Part shown: positions 24,167-33,536 of the stretch, one piece after another
Numbering within the stretch: position 1 is the first letter of the stretch
Layout: each line of letters begins with the position of its first letter
NCBI RefSeq assembly: GCF_014673215.1
Contig: NZ_JACWMS010000006.1
Coordinates: 186,001 to 250,000 of the forward strand
Direction: 5' to 3'
Origin: Gordonia hankookensis
Lineage (GTDB): Bacteria > Actinomycetota > Actinomycetes > Mycobacteriales > Mycobacteriaceae
DNA length: 64,000 nucleotides
The notes under the pieces: model-generated
What the model was told of the DNA's origin: nothing
Seen by the model: the letters and a program-made list of their open reading frames with translations, nothing else
Databases searched by the model: none
Translations under genes and position numbers: made by a program

Positions 24167-24919
24167 CTACAGTCGTCCGACCACGAAGTGTGCGGCATCC
24201 AGTGGCATGCCGTTGACGGTGTAGAGCACGTGCAGCGCGTTGGGCTGTCCCACCGGGGCGCCGTTGCAGATGGTGTCGCCGGGGATGCAGTACCGGACCG
24301 TCTTGGGCTCATATGGGGCGCCGACGCGAATGCGCGGTGCACCGACGTCGCTGATGAAGCGGTCTGAAGGCGGTGCGAAGAGGACCACCGCCGCGACATG
24401 GCTCGCCACGTTGGCGGGGAGCGGAGCGGGCACCTGCGACTCGTACTGGCGGTAGCGATCGGCGATCGTGATCTTCCCGCTCGTCGCATAACCGGCGACC
24501 ACTGCTCCCTGCGAATATCCGCCGAGGACGATCCGGGTCCGCGGGCAGGTTGCGGCGATGGTCTTCACCTCGTTCTGGGCTTCCTTCACGCCGTCCACCA
24601 CGGACCTGACGAACTTCGGGCGATTGTTGAAATCGCTGCTGGCGGCGTATTTCACACCCTGGGCGGCCACTGACTTGCCGGGTAGTTGCGACCGGAGAGC
24701 CCCGACGAACGACTGACCGGTCAATCCGATCGGAGGCGCGGGTTCGGCCGTGCCGCGGGCAAAGACGACCGCGACGTCGGAGCAGGTGGCGGCGGACGCC
24801 TTCGGTGCGTTCATCACCACGCCGCCGGCGATAGCCGCGAACAAACAGAGAAACGACACGGTCAATCGGGCGCCGATGCTGGACAGAGCACTGGTTGAAC
24901 TGTGGGATTCAAGGTTCAT
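24167..24919 (-). CDS. Secreted cutinase-like esterase (CULP family)
   Basis: A 250-residue exported serine esterase of the cutinase-like family. An N-terminal hydrophobic segment (LTVSFLCLFAAIAGGVVMNA) ends at KASAA, a signal peptidase site, so the mature protein begins ATCSDVAVVFARGTAEP. The nucleophile elbow is GGYSQGAVVAG; the Asp lies in YCIPGDTICNGA between the conserved disulfide cysteines, and the His in the closing MPLDAAHFVVGRL. Family members hydrolyse esters of fatty acids, phospholipids or cutin-like polymers. ATG 24919 gives a normal signal peptide; an ATG at 25006 overlaps the preceding VOC stop (ATGA) and would add 29 residues, so the start is uncertain. Confidence 0.87.
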   Translation of the reverse strand: MNLESHSSTSALSSIGARLTVSFLCLFAAIAGGVVMNAPKASAATCSDVAVVFARGTAEPAPPIGLTGQSFVGALRSQLPGKSVAAQGVKYAASSDFNNRPKFVRSVVDGVKEAQNEVKTIAATCPRTRIVLGGYSQGAVVAGYATSGKITIADRYRQYESQVPAPLPANVASHVAAVVLFAPPSDRFISDVGAPRIRVGAPYEPKTVRYCIPGDTICNGAPVGQPNALHVLYTVNGMPLDAAHFVVGRL

Positions 24920-25002
24920 GCACATGGTTCGGACGTGGACGGCGTTCGGATGGGTGCGATGTCCCGTTGATTTCCCGGCGGGTTGCATCCGTCGTCGATT
25001 GT

Positions 25003-25332
25003 TCATTGGCCACCCACACCGATCTCGTTGCCGTCAGGATCGCGGAAGACGGCCTTGCGGACCCCGTTGTCATAGGTCTCCGTCGACTCGGGTTCGACTC
25101 CGCGACCCGCGGCTGCGGCGAGGAACTCATCCAGACTGTCGACGAACAACGTCGCCAGCCCGTGTCCGGCGTCGTGAGGTGCGATGACCGCGTAGAGGTG
25201 GCCGTGCTCGGTGAGTGTCCAGACCCGTTCGTGATCGTTCGGGTCGAATGACCTCACATCACCGAGGAGACGTTCATACCAGCCGGCAGCGTTCGACAGG
25301 TCGCTGACGGGGATGCCCGCGAACAGATCCAT
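25003..25332 (-). CDS. VOC family (glyoxalase-like) protein
   Basis: A 109-residue single-module VOC protein beginning MDLFAGIPVSDLSNAAGWYE, with HGLATLFVDSLDEFLAAAA in the middle and the closing VFRDPDGNEIGVG, whose Glu is the usual last metal ligand. Function unknown (isomerase, lyase or binding protein). GAAAGGG lies upstream of the ATG. It precedes the cutinase-like gene on the same strand with an ATGA at the longest possible start of that gene. Confidence 0.82.
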   Translation of the reverse strand: MDLFAGIPVSDLSNAAGWYERLLGDVRSFDPNDHERVWTLTEHGHLYAVIAPHDAGHGLATLFVDSLDEFLAAAAGRGVEPESTETYDNGVRKAVFRDPDGNEIGVGGQ

Positions 25333-25512
25333 GCTCGTGACCCTTTCGGAACGGTTGTGTTCGATCATCGCACCTGAGCACTGTGCGCCGGGCCCGAATG
25401 TTCGCCGCCGGCCGGCCGGATTCACGTCCAGGGGGATGACCAGATCGTCACTTCACACCGTCGGGTACCACACCAGATCGACCGTGGTGACGCATGGTAG
25501 AGCGCGTCGGCC

Positions 25513-27024
25513 TCAGACGCTCACCGCAGCAGCCGATTTGCGTGCCGCAGCGTAGGTGCGAGCAGCCTCGGCCGGTGAGTCGACCTGTGGTGGCGAACCG
25601 GTCAGTGGTTGCCGTGCCGACTCACGCAGGAACACCACGGCGACGAGGCCCACCAGCCCGCTCGCGATGAGGTAGAAGCCCGGTACCAGATGGTTCCCGG
25701 TCGCGCTGACCAGTGCCGAGGCGACCAGTGGCGTGGTGCCTCCGAATGCGGACACTGCGATGTTGAATCCGATGGACAGCGCTCCGTAGCGCACCGTCGT
25801 CGGGAAGAGCGCGGGCAGTGTCGAGGCGGTCGGCGCGGCGAAACACGCCAGAATCGCACCGAATACGATGCACGCCACGATCGGCGCCCAGAGCGTGTCC
25901 ATTCCGAACAGGACGAAACATGGTACCGCGACGATGATCTGGAGGATGGCGCCGAAGGCGAACACGGGTCGTCGTCCGATGTAGTCGGTGAGGCGGCCAA
26001 GCAAGACGATCAGAGCCACCACCACCAGCATCGAAAGCAACACCAGCAGATCGGAACTGAGCTGGCTGCGTCCGATGACGTCGGTGAAGTAGGTCGGCAG
26101 ATACGCGGTGATCATGTAGTTGGTGACGTTGTAGAGGATGACCAGTCCGATGCAGACCAGCAGCGGTCGCCAGAACCGCACGAAGATGGTGCCGATCTCC
26201 CGGCCGGCGCTCTCGGCCTTCTTGACCTGGGCGTCGTGCTCGTCGAGTTGTTTCTGGAACGCCGGTGTGTCTTCAAGGCGCAGACGGAGATACAGCCCGA
26301 TCAGACCCATCGGGCCGGCGATGAAGAACGGTATGCGCCAGCCCCACGAGGTCATCGTGTCGTCGCCGAGCCAGGCGTTGAGGACAGTGACGAGCAGTGA
26401 ACCGAGCGAATACCCGATGAACGTACCGAAATCGAGCCAGCTGCCCAGGAATCCGCGACGACGATCCGGCGAGTACTCGGCGATGAACGTGGTGGCCCCG
26501 CCGTACTCGCCGCCGGTGGAAAAGCCTTGCACCATGCGCGCCACGAGCAGCAGGATCGGTGCCCAGATGCCGATCGTGGCGTAGGACGGGATGAGGCCGA
26601 CGGCGAAGGTGCCGACAGCCATCATGATCATCGTCACCGCCAGTACTTTCTGACGGCCCACCCGGTCGCCGAGCGGGCCGAAGAAGAACCCGCCGAGCGG
26701 CCGCACGATGAAGGCTGCCGCGAATGTCGCAAAGGTGGCCAGCAATTGGGCACTCGACGATGCGTCGGGGTAGAAGACCTTCCCGAGGGTGGCGGCGAGG
26801 TAGCCGTACACGCCGAAGTCGAACCACTCCATCGTGTTTCCCAGAGCGGCCGCGGCGATGGCACGCTTGAGCATGGGTTGGTCCACGACGGTGATGGACT
26901 CTTCGGTCAATGGCGGTTTGCGGCGGATCAACGCGCCCAGTGCGCGCAGGTGACGTTCCACCACGTGGGCGTGTGCCCACCGCATCGGCGAGGTCCTGCC
27001 GTCGACAACTCCGGATTCGGACAT
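25513..27024 (-). CDS. MFS transporter, metabolite:H+ symporter (MHS) family
   Basis: A 503-residue 12-helix transporter. The MHS signature MLKRAIAAAALGNTMEWFDF opens helix 1, followed by GVYGYLAATLGKVFYPDAS; motif A is GFFFGPLGDRVGRQKVL; helix 4 has RMVQGFSTGGEYGGATTFIA. These are hallmarks of ProP/KgtP/ShiA-type symporters for proline, betaine, alpha-ketoglutarate, shikimate or other organic acids; the substrate cannot be chosen. The 65-residue N-terminal extension is cytoplasmic and basic. ATG 27024 is chosen; an inverted repeat ATGAT-N6-ATCAT (27050-27065) lies in its promoter region. Confidence 0.87.
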   Translation of the reverse strand: MSESGVVDGRTSPMRWAHAHVVERHLRALGALIRRKPPLTEESITVVDQPMLKRAIAAAALGNTMEWFDFGVYGYLAATLGKVFYPDASSSAQLLATFATFAAAFIVRPLGGFFFGPLGDRVGRQKVLAVTMIMMAVGTFAVGLIPSYATIGIWAPILLLVARMVQGFSTGGEYGGATTFIAEYSPDRRRGFLGSWLDFGTFIGYSLGSLLVTVLNAWLGDDTMTSWGWRIPFFIAGPMGLIGLYLRLRLEDTPAFQKQLDEHDAQVKKAESAGREIGTIFVRFWRPLLVCIGLVILYNVTNYMITAYLPTYFTDVIGRSQLSSDLLVLLSMLVVVALIVLLGRLTDYIGRRPVFAFGAILQIIVAVPCFVLFGMDTLWAPIVACIVFGAILACFAAPTASTLPALFPTTVRYGALSIGFNIAVSAFGGTTPLVASALVSATGNHLVPGFYLIASGLVGLVAVVFLRESARQPLTGSPPQVDSPAEAARTYAAARKSAAAVSV

Positions 27025-27049
27025 GTCTCTACGGTAGGCAGTCGGCGTA

Positions 27050-27065
27050 ATGATAGGCGAATCAT
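27050..27065. promoter_or_regulatory. Candidate operator upstream of the MHS transporter
   Basis: ATGAT (27050-27054), six bases, ATCAT (27061-27065), 26 bp before the start codon. The regulator is unknown. Confidence 0.35.
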
Positions 27066-27369
27066 CAAGTCGCATCGGCGGTTTGGGTGTTATGTCCGTA
27101 ATGTTCGCTTCCGGCCTGCTTGGCAATGCCGGCTTTTGTCCATGTCGAGGCAGCAGAAAGGCGCATGAGCTGCCGCGCGCCTCACTGTTCTGATCGATGG
27201 GCTGCTCATCGGGGATGGCGCGATGCCACCTCTACGGACCGGATCGATCGTCGATATGGTGCCCGACTTCACAGAGACTACCGAGCTTCATCGGATGAGC
27301 GCGGGGCGGTCACCATCATCATTCCGCTCCTGGCGAAATATCCCCGGGAACAAAGATCCCGCCACCAGG
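27066..27369. other. Non-coding region between the MHS transporter and lon
   Basis: About 300 bp with no convincing gene. A loose inverted repeat (GGCAGC ... GCTGCC, about 27153-27175) is the only local structure seen. The lon promoter must lie near its right end, next to the HAIR-like site. Confidence 0.4.
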
Positions 27370-27390
27370 GTTGAGTCGGTCAGACTGAAC
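27370..27390. promoter_or_regulatory. HAIR-like HspR operator upstream of lon
   Basis: GTTGAGT-CGGTCAG-ACTGAAC, a 7-7-7 arrangement resembling the HspR consensus CTTGAGT-N7-ACTCAAG, 12 bp before the lon start codon. HspR is encoded at 34733 in this window. Streptomyces lon is a known HspR target. Confidence 0.65.
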
Positions 27391-27402
27391 TTTGGAGGAT
27401 GA

Positions 27403-29730
27403 ATGTCACAGACATATTCAGTGCCCGTTCTGTTCGTTCCGGACCTCGTGGTCTTGCCGGGCATGGTTGTCCCGATCCCGCTCGACGACGCCGCCCAGGC
27501 GACCGTTGATGCGGCTCGGGCCAGCGAATCCGGCAAGCTCCTGGTCGCGCCGCGCCTGGACGACCGGTATCCCAGCTACGGGGTGATCGCGTCGATCGTG
27601 CAGGTCGGGCGCATGCCCGGCGGTCAGACCGCCGCGGTCGTGAAGGGTGAGACCCGGGCCCAGATCGGCACCGGTGCGCCCGGCCACGGCAACGCGCTGT
27701 GGGTCGAGGTCACCGAGATCGACGATCCGGAGATCACCGACGATGTGAAGGCCCTGGCCGCCGAGTACAAGAAGCTCGTGCTGGCCATGCTGCAGCGCCG
27801 GGAGGCGTGGCAGATCATCGACGGCGTCAACAAGATGTCGGACCCGTCCGCACTCGCGGACACCTCCGGCTACTCGTCGTGGCTGACCGACATCCAGAAG
27901 CGTCAGCTGCTGGAGACGCCCGACATCGGCGAGCGCCTCACACTGCTCATCGACTGGACCAGCGAGCACATCGCCGAGACCGAGGTCAGCGACAAGATCG
28001 CCGACGACGTCCGCAACGGGATGGAGAAGCAGCAGAAGGAATTCCTGCTTCGCCAGCAACTCGCCGCCATCCGCAAGGAACTCGGTGAGGATGAGCCCGA
28101 AGGTGCCGACGACTACCGGGGTCGTGTCGAGGCCGCCGATCTTCCCGAGAACGTGCGTGAAGCTGCGCTGCGCGAGGTCGGCAAGCTCGAACGTGCCAGC
28201 GATCAGTCGCCGGAGACCGGCTGGATTCGTACCTGGCTCGACACTGTTCTGGACCTCCCGTGGAGCGTGCGGACGGAGGACTCGACCGACATCAAGGGTG
28301 CCCGCGAGATCCTCGACGCCGATCACCACGGTCTGGTCGACGTGAAGGACCGGATCGTCGAGTATCTGGCCGTCCGGGCTCGTCGAGCGGAGCGTGGTCT
28401 GCAGGTCGTCGGCGGGCGCGGCTCGGGTGCCGTGATGGTGCTGGCCGGCCCTCCCGGCGTCGGCAAGACGTCGCTGGGTGAATCGGTCGCCCGCTCCCTC
28501 GGCCGTAAGTTCGTCCGCGTCGCCCTCGGCGGCGTCCGGGACGAGGCGGAGATCCGCGGTCACCGGCGCACCTACGTCGGCGCCCTGCCCGGCCGGATCG
28601 TGCGGGCCATCGGCGAGGCCGGATCGATGAATCCGGTTGTGCTGCTGGACGAGATCGACAAGGTCGGCTCGGACTACCGTGGCGACCCCGCGGCGGCGCT
28701 GCTCGAGGTCCTCGACCCGGCGCAGAACCACACCTTCCGCGACCACTATCTCGATCTGGACCTCGACCTCTCCGATGTCCTGTTCCTGGCCACCGCCAAC
28801 GTGATCGAGAACATCCCGTCGGCGCTGCTGGACCGGATGGAGCTGGTCACCATCGACGGCTACACCGAGGACGACAAGGTCGCCATCGCCCGTGACTTCC
28901 TGCTCCCGCGGCAGGCGGAGCGTGCGGCCCTGACCGACGCCGAGGTGACCGTCGCCGACGATGCACTGCGCGAGATCGCCGCGAACTACACCCGGGAACC
29001 GGGTGTGCGACAGTTCGAACGGCTGCTCGCCAAGTTGCTTCGCAAGGCTGCGACGAACCTGGAATCCGGCAAGGCGCAGGCGCCGATCGAGATCGGTGAG
29101 CGTGACCTCAAGGATTACATCGGCCGAGCGCGTTTCACACCGGAATCGAAGGAGCGCACGGCAGTGCCGGGTGTGGCCACCGGTCTTGCGGTCACCGGTA
29201 TGGGTGGCGATGTCCTGTTCATCGAGGTCAACGCGGTCGACGGTGAGTCCGGACTCAAGCTCACCGGCCAGTTGGGTGACGTCATGAAGGAATCCGCGCA
29301 GATCGCCCTGTCCTACGTGCGTGCGCACGCCGAGCAACTCGGCGTCGACCCGGTGACGCTCGACAAGACCATCCACGTGCACGTGCCCGCGGGTGCCGTG
29401 CCCAAGGACGGTCCGAGCGCAGGCGTGACGATGGTGACGGCGCTGGTGTCGATGGCGACGGGCCGCAAGGTTCGTGCCGACGTGGGCATGACCGGTGAGG
29501 TCACGCTGAACGGTCGGGTGCTGCCGATCGGTGGCGTCAAGCAGAAACTGCTTGCCGCGCAACGCAATGGGCTGCGGACCGTCTTCATCCCGCAGCGTAA
29601 CGAGCCCGACCTCGACGACGTGCCCGCCGAGGTCCTCGAGGCGCTCGAGGTCAAACCGATGGTCGATGTCGCCGACATCATCGCGCAGGCGCTGGAGCCG
29701 GTCGAGGAACCGGCGGTGTCCGCTGCCTGA
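27403..29730 (+). CDS. lon: ATP-dependent Lon protease
   Basis: A 775-residue protein, standard bacterial LonA length. The N-terminal substrate-binding domain ([20 protein letters not shown]) covers about 1-190, a coiled region with [20 protein letters not shown] follows near 215, then the AAA+ module with Walker A GPPGVGKT near residue 350 and Walker [11 protein letters not shown]. The C-terminal protease domain has the catalytic Ser in PKDGPSAG (about 672) and Lys in IGGVKQK (about 713). It degrades misfolded and selected regulatory proteins in the cytoplasm. TTGGAGGATGA gives a good ribosome site. A HAIR-like element suggests repression by HspR, joining lon to the dnaK operon. Confidence 0.95.
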   Translation: MSQTYSVPVLFVPDLVVLPGMVVPIPLDDAAQATVDAARASESGKLLVAPRLDDRYPSYGVIASIVQVGRMPGGQTAAVVKGETRAQIGTGAPGHGNALWVEVTEIDDPEITDDVKALAAEYKKLVLAMLQRREAWQIIDGVNKMSDPSALADTSGYSSWLTDIQKRQLLETPDIGERLTLLIDWTSEHIAETEVSDKIADDVRNGMEKQQKEFLLRQQLAAIRKELGEDEPEGADDYRGRVEAADLPENVREAALREVGKLERASDQSPETGWIRTWLDTVLDLPWSVRTEDSTDIKGAREILDADHHGLVDVKDRIVEYLAVRARRAERGLQVVGGRGSGAVMVLAGPPGVGKTSLGESVARSLGRKFVRVALGGVRDEAEIRGHRRTYVGALPGRIVRAIGEAGSMNPVVLLDEIDKVGSDYRGDPAAALLEVLDPAQNHTFRDHYLDLDLDLSDVLFLATANVIENIPSALLDRMELVTIDGYTEDDKVAIARDFLLPRQAERAALTDAEVTVADDALREIAANYTREPGVRQFERLLAKLLRKAATNLESGKAQAPIEIGERDLKDYIGRARFTPESKERTAVPGVATGLAVTGMGGDVLFIEVNAVDGESGLKLTGQLGDVMKESAQIALSYVRAHAEQLGVDPVTLDKTIHVHVPAGAVPKDGPSAGVTMVTALVSMATGRKVRADVGMTGEVTLNGRVLPIGGVKQKLLAAQRNGLRTVFIPQRNEPDLDDVPAEVLEALEVKPMVDVADIIAQALEPVEEPAVSAA

Positions 29731-29771
29731 CGGTTGCGTCGCTGCTGATCGATCGGAGTTCTGAATACGGC

Positions 29772-29828
29772 TGCGGCGTGGGCGGGCCGCGACGACAATT
29801 ATTGTCGCCGCGGTGCGCTCACGCCGCA
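29772..29828. terminator. Nested inverted repeat between convergent lon and TetR genes
   Basis: Outer arms TGCGGCGTG (29772-29780) and CACGCCGCA (29820-29828) enclose an inner palindrome centred on GACAAT-T-ATTGTC with flanking GCGAC/GCCGC. Placed between two converging stop codons, it is probably a bidirectional terminator; there is no T tract. Confidence 0.6.
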
Positions 29829-29850
29829 GTCATATTCGTCGACGGACTGT

Positions 29851-30420
29851 TCATCCCCCGGTGAACCCGAAGATCCGTGCGATCGCGGCGCGGACCATCG
29901 AGCGGTGGAAATTCGTTGTCGCAACGAGCGTCTGCTGCTGAATCAGACCTTCGACCAGGGCCACGATGAGTTCGGCGGTTCGTGCCGGGCTGTCGGGCGC
30001 CTTCGACCGGACGAACGGTTCGGTGAACGCGACAAAGGCGGTGCGATTGGTTCTCACCTGTTCGCGCAGGACGGCGTCGAACTGCGATTCGACGAGCAGC
30101 GCATGGCGGGCCGCGACGAGTCCCGTCTCCGCCGACATCGCCGCCACGAAATCGGTCGTGCAGTCGAGGACGAGATCGGTTGAGGGGTCATCGGTCTCCA
30201 GGATCGGCCCGAACGTGCGGATGGCGATCGCGTACATCTGCTCGTATGCCTCGGTCAGCGCGAGTGCCTCGAGCTTCGCCCGGGTCGGCGCGTAATAGTT
30301 CACCGAACCGGCAGGCAGGCCGGCCGCCTCGTCCACCGAACGATGGGTGAGTGCGCGGAGCCCTCCGGTCGAGATGACTGTCAGGGCGGCCTCCCCGAAG
30401 AGTTTGCGCCGGTCAGCCAT
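29851..30420 (-). CDS. TetR-family regulator
   Basis: A 189-residue regulator. The HTH lies at residues 5-52: LFGEAALTVISTGGLRALTH, then SVDEAAGLPAGSVNYYAPTR. The C-terminal domain resembles the TetR_C group with HALLVESQFDAVLREQV and ELIVALVEGLIQQQTL. Target unknown; it converges with lon and is divergent from the dnaK operon 400 bp away, so neither is an obvious target. The ATG has no strong ribosome site. Confidence 0.85.
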   Translation of the reverse strand: MADRRKLFGEAALTVISTGGLRALTHRSVDEAAGLPAGSVNYYAPTRAKLEALALTEAYEQMYAIAIRTFGPILETDDPSTDLVLDCTTDFVAAMSAETGLVAARHALLVESQFDAVLREQVRTNRTAFVAFTEPFVRSKAPDSPARTAELIVALVEGLIQQQTLVATTNFHRSMVRAAIARIFGFTGG

Positions 30421-30561
30421 CGACGAGATCCGTCGTCATGCCGCCTCCATCATTTCCCAGGTCACGTCCGCAATGGCCGGGACGTGAGCCTGCGCCCGGC
30501 CGCATGAGTGTATTCGGCGGCGTACCAGACCATGGGGTACGGGGAGGGAGATCCTCCCCAC

Positions 30562-30582
30562 ATTGAGCCCACTCCACTCAAC
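30562..30582. promoter_or_regulatory. HAIR-like site 1 upstream of dnaK
   Basis: ATTGAGC-CCACTCC-ACTCAAC, 7-7-7 layout, about 85 bp upstream of the proposed -35 box. Confidence 0.55.
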
Positions 30583-30639
30583 TGTTTTGGTCGATCCGGG
30601 AACAATCCGCCAGGTGGGTCCGTTGAGCAGATCGAGAGA

Positions 30640-30660
30640 CCTGAGTCATGTAGGCTCAAC
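30640..30660. promoter_or_regulatory. HAIR-like site 2 upstream of dnaK
   Basis: CCTGAGT-CATGTAG-GCTCAAC, ending five bases before the proposed -35 box. Confidence 0.65.
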
Positions 30661-30693
30661 CCAGGTTGACTCCGGCTTGTTTGTTCAGTAGGA

Positions 30694-30714
30694 CATGAGT
30701 CGGATGCACTGAAG
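30694..30714. promoter_or_regulatory. HAIR-like site 3 upstream of dnaK
   Basis: CATGAGT-CGGATGC-ACTGAAG, beginning at the end of the proposed -10 box, where a bound repressor would block transcription start. Confidence 0.6.
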
Positions 30715-30820
30715 TTCGGGTTCCGACGCGGGTCTCGACGAAACATCCGCGGTTCGTGCAGTAAACGGCTCGGGCCCGGCCACGTACTTGGGTGCAACCC
30801 ATGAACCAGGAGGAGAACAC

Positions 30821-32677
30821 ATGTCTCGTGCAGTTGGAATCGACCTCGGCACCACCAACTCGGTGGTCTCCGTGCTCGAAGGCGGCGAAGCCGCTGTCAT
30901 CGCCAACGCCGAAGGCTCCCGGACGACCCCGTCGGTGGTCGCATTCGCGCGCAACGGCGAGGTGTTGGTCGGGCAGCCGGCGAAGAACCAGGCGGTGACC
31001 AACGTCGATCGCACCATCCGTTCGGTCAAGCGCCACATGGGCGAGGGTGACTGGACCGTCGGTGTCGACGACAAGAAGTACACCCCACAGGAGATCAGCG
31101 CGCGCACGCTGATGAAGCTGAAGCGCGACGCCGAGTCCTACCTCGGTGAGGACGTCACCGACGCGGTGATCACCGTCCCCGCCTACTTCAACGACTCGCA
31201 GCGTCAGGCCACCAAGGAAGCCGGTCAGATCGCCGGTCTGAACGTGCTGCGCATCGTCAACGAGCCGACCGCGGCCGCACTGGCATACGGCCTCGACAAG
31301 GGTGAGAAGGAACAGACCATCCTGGTCTTCGACCTCGGTGGCGGTACGTTCGACGTCTCGCTGCTCGAGATCGGCGACGGTGTGGTGGAGGTCCGCGCCA
31401 CCTCGGGCGACAACCACCTCGGTGGCGACGACTGGGATCAGCGCATCGTCGACTGGCTCGTCGACAAGTTCAAGAGCCAGAACGGCATCGACCTGACCAA
31501 GGACAAGATGGCCATGCAGCGGCTCCGTGAGGCCGCCGAGAAGGCCAAGATCGAACTGTCTGCTTCGCAGAGCACCTCGATCAACCTGCCGTACATCACG
31601 GTCGACGCAGAGAAGAACCCGCTGTTCCTCGACGAGCAGTTGAGCCGCAGCGAGTTCCAGAAGATCACCTCGGACCTGCTGGAGCGGACCCGTTCGCCTT
31701 TCCAGGCCGTCATCAAGGACGCAGGCATCGCCGTCGGCGACATCGATCACGTTGTCCTGGTGGGCGGCTCGACCCGTATGCCCGCCGTGACCGAGCTGGT
31801 CAAGGAGCTCACCGGTGGTCAGGAGCCCAACAAGGGCGTCAACCCCGATGAGGTCGTCGCGGTCGGTGCGGCCCTGCAGGCCGGTGTGCTGCGCGGCGAG
31901 GTCAAGGACGTGCTTCTGCTCGACGTCACCCCGCTGTCCCTTGGTATCGAGACCAAGGGTGGCGTGATGCACAAGCTGATCGAGCGCAACACCACCATCC
32001 CGACCAAGCGGTCGGAGACCTACACCACGGCAGAGGACAACCAGCCCTCCGTGCAGATCCAGGTCTATCAGGGTGAGCGCGAGATCGCCTCGCACAACAA
32101 GCTGCTCGGTTCGTTCGAACTCGGCGGCATCGCCCCGGCGCCACAGGGTGTCCCGCAGATCGAGGTGACCTTCGACATCGACGCCAATGGCATCGTGCAC
32201 GTCACCGCGAAGGACAAGGGCACCGGCAAGGAGAACAGCATCCGCATCCAGGAGGGCTCGGGCCTGAGCAAGGACGAGATCGACCGGATGATCAAGGATG
32301 CCGAGGCACACGCCGACGAGGACCGTACGCGTCGCGAGGAGGCGGAGACCCGCAACCAGGCCGAGTCGCTGGTCAACCACACCGAGAAGTTCCTCAAGGA
32401 CAACGAGGACAAGGTTCCCGGTGAGGTGAAGGACAAGGTCAACGCGGCGATCGCCGAGGCCAACGAGTCCCTCAAGGGCACCGATCTCGCGGCGATCAAG
32501 TCGGCCGTCGAGAAGCTCTCGGCCGAGTCCCAGGAGATGGGTCAGGCGATCTATGCCGCCTCGGCTGCGGAGTCGCCCAACGGTGACGCGCCCGAAGGCG
32601 AGGCCGCAGGCGGCGACAGCGACGTCGTGGACGCCGAGGTCGTCGACGAGCCGTCGAACACCGGGGACAACAAGTGA
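30821..32677 (+). CDS. dnaK: Molecular chaperone DnaK (Hsp70)
   Basis: A 618-residue cytoplasmic Hsp70. The ATPase domain carries the phosphate-1 loop [37 protein letters not shown], the phosphate-2 loop [14 protein letters not shown] and adenosine motif [13 protein letters not shown]. The linker [15 protein letters not shown] (about 375-390) leads to the peptide-binding domain, and the lid ends in an acidic disordered tail ([18 protein letters not shown]). The 18-residue gap typical of Gram-positive DnaKs is consistent with its length. AGGAGGAGAAC precedes the ATG. It overlaps grpE in GTGA and heads dnaK-grpE-dnaJ-hspR, controlled by HspR at HAIR sites. Confidence 0.97.
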   Translation: MSRAVGIDLGTTNSVVSVLEGGEAAVIANAEGSRTTPSVVAFARNGEVLVGQPAKNQAVTNVDRTIRSVKRHMGEGDWTVGVDDKKYTPQEISARTLMKLKRDAESYLGEDVTDAVITVPAYFNDSQRQATKEAGQIAGLNVLRIVNEPTAAALAYGLDKGEKEQTILVFDLGGGTFDVSLLEIGDGVVEVRATSGDNHLGGDDWDQRIVDWLVDKFKSQNGIDLTKDKMAMQRLREAAEKAKIELSASQSTSINLPYITVDAEKNPLFLDEQLSRSEFQKITSDLLERTRSPFQAVIKDAGIAVGDIDHVVLVGGSTRMPAVTELVKELTGGQEPNKGVNPDEVVAVGAALQAGVLRGEVKDVLLLDVTPLSLGIETKGGVMHKLIERNTTIPTKRSETYTTAEDNQPSVQIQVYQGEREIASHNKLLGSFELGGIAPAPQGVPQIEVTFDIDANGIVHVTAKDKGTGKENSIRIQEGSGLSKDEIDRMIKDAEAHADEDRTRREEAETRNQAESLVNHTEKFLKDNEDKVPGEVKDKVNAAIAEANESLKGTDLAAIKSAVEKLSAESQEMGQAIYAASAAESPNGDAPEGEAAGGDSDVVDAEVVDEPSNTGDNK

Positions 32678-33366
32678 CCGCTGGCGAGCCGGACGGCACG
32701 GTTCCCGGTGCCGGGAGCGGGCCCACTGGACCCGACGAGCCGGTCACGGTGTCCGACCGTCGACGCATCGACCCCGAGACGGGCGAGGTGCGCGACGCGA
32801 CGGGCGCCGGACCGGGCCCGGCGGACGCCGAGCCGGCAGCCGGCGAGCAGGCCGACCAGTCAGCGGACACCGACGCCGTGGGCGATCAGGTCGATGCGCG
32901 TATCGCCGAGTTGACCACCGATCTGCAGCGTGAACGCGCGCAGTTCGCCAACTTCCGACGGCGCGCCGCGGAGGAGAAGCAGGGATCGGTCGCCTACGGC
33001 AAGCAGGTGCTGATCGAGAAGCTGCTCCCGATCCTCGACGATCTCGACCGCGCCCGTGCGCACGGCGACCTCGAAGACGGACCCATGCGGACCATGGCCG
33101 ACAAGCTCAGCGCCGCACTCGGTGCCGAAGGGCTGGTCAAGTTCGGTGAGTCCGGCGACGAGTTCGATCCGGAACTCCACGAGGCGGTTCAGCACGACGG
33201 CGAGGGTGCCCATCCGGTCATCGGTTCGGTGTATCGCGGTGGGTACCGTCTCGGCGAGCGGGTGATCCGCACCGCGATGGTGACGGTCACCGATCCGGTC
33301 GAGGGTGCCCCCGAGGGCACCACGGTCGGAGCCGTGCCGGAAAACGACGAAACTGGTGCACAATAA
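32674..33366 (+). CDS. grpE: Nucleotide exchange factor GrpE
   Basis: A 230-residue cochaperone that releases ADP from DnaK. The first 75 residues are Pro/Gly/Asp-rich and probably disordered, longer than in E. coli. The coiled coil includes [20 protein letters not shown], the four-helix part [18 protein letters not shown], and the beta domain [20 protein letters not shown] followed by [16 protein letters not shown]. The GTG start overlaps the dnaK stop (GTGA), giving translational coupling. A strong hairpin downstream separates it from dnaJ. Confidence 0.95.
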   Translation: MTAGEPDGTVPGAGSGPTGPDEPVTVSDRRRIDPETGEVRDATGAGPGPADAEPAAGEQADQSADTDAVGDQVDARIAELTTDLQRERAQFANFRRRAAEEKQGSVAYGKQVLIEKLLPILDDLDRARAHGDLEDGPMRTMADKLSAALGAEGLVKFGESGDEFDPELHEAVQHDGEGAHPVIGSVYRGGYRLGERVIRTAMVTVTDPVEGAPEGTTVGAVPENDETGAQ

Positions 33367-33387
33367 GGCAACCGTCGTCGCGCCCTG

Positions 33388-33475
33388 AGGTGTGCGGAGC
33401 GTAGCGACGAGCCACGAAGGGGCGGCTGCCGCAAGCCCCTTCGTGGCTCGCCTCGCTCGCACCCAGGGAGCGGAG
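33388..33475. repeat. Strong palindromic hairpin between grpE and dnaJ
   Basis: CGAGCCACGAAGGGGC (33408-33423) pairs perfectly over 16 bp with 33435-33450 around an 11-nt loop. Outer arms GTGCGGAGCG and CGCTCGCAC extend the structure. It may act as an attenuator or RNA-processing/stability site within the operon. Its sequence differs from the tandem elements elsewhere in the window. Confidence 0.8.
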
Positions 33476-33536
33476 ACAGCCATATCCAGACAAGAAGACA
33501 TCGAGACAACTGAGACAACGAAGGAGGTGACGTCTG

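Larger units (their letters stand above)
30421..30820 (+). promoter_or_regulatory. dnaK operon control region
   Basis: A 400-bp region with no convincing gene. A possible promoter is TTGACT (30666-30671) and TAGGAC (30689-30694) with 17 bp between. Three HAIR-like sites, annotated separately, flank and overlap it. AGGAGGAGAAC lies just before the dnaK ATG. CGGGGAGGGAGATCCTCCCC near 30540 is a further small inverted repeat. Confidence 0.65.

Noticed and set aside
27418-29562. A 714-codon open frame opposite lon
   Set aside because: Antisense frame of lon; low complexity, no start signal.
30462-30797. A 111-codon minus-strand frame in the dnaK control region
   Set aside because: It covers the HAIR sites and promoter, with no start signal or protein-like sequence.
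30656-32380. A 574-codon open frame opposite dnaK
   Set aside because: Antisense shadow of dnaK; biased composition (Leu/Val/Gly/Asp/His), no start signal.
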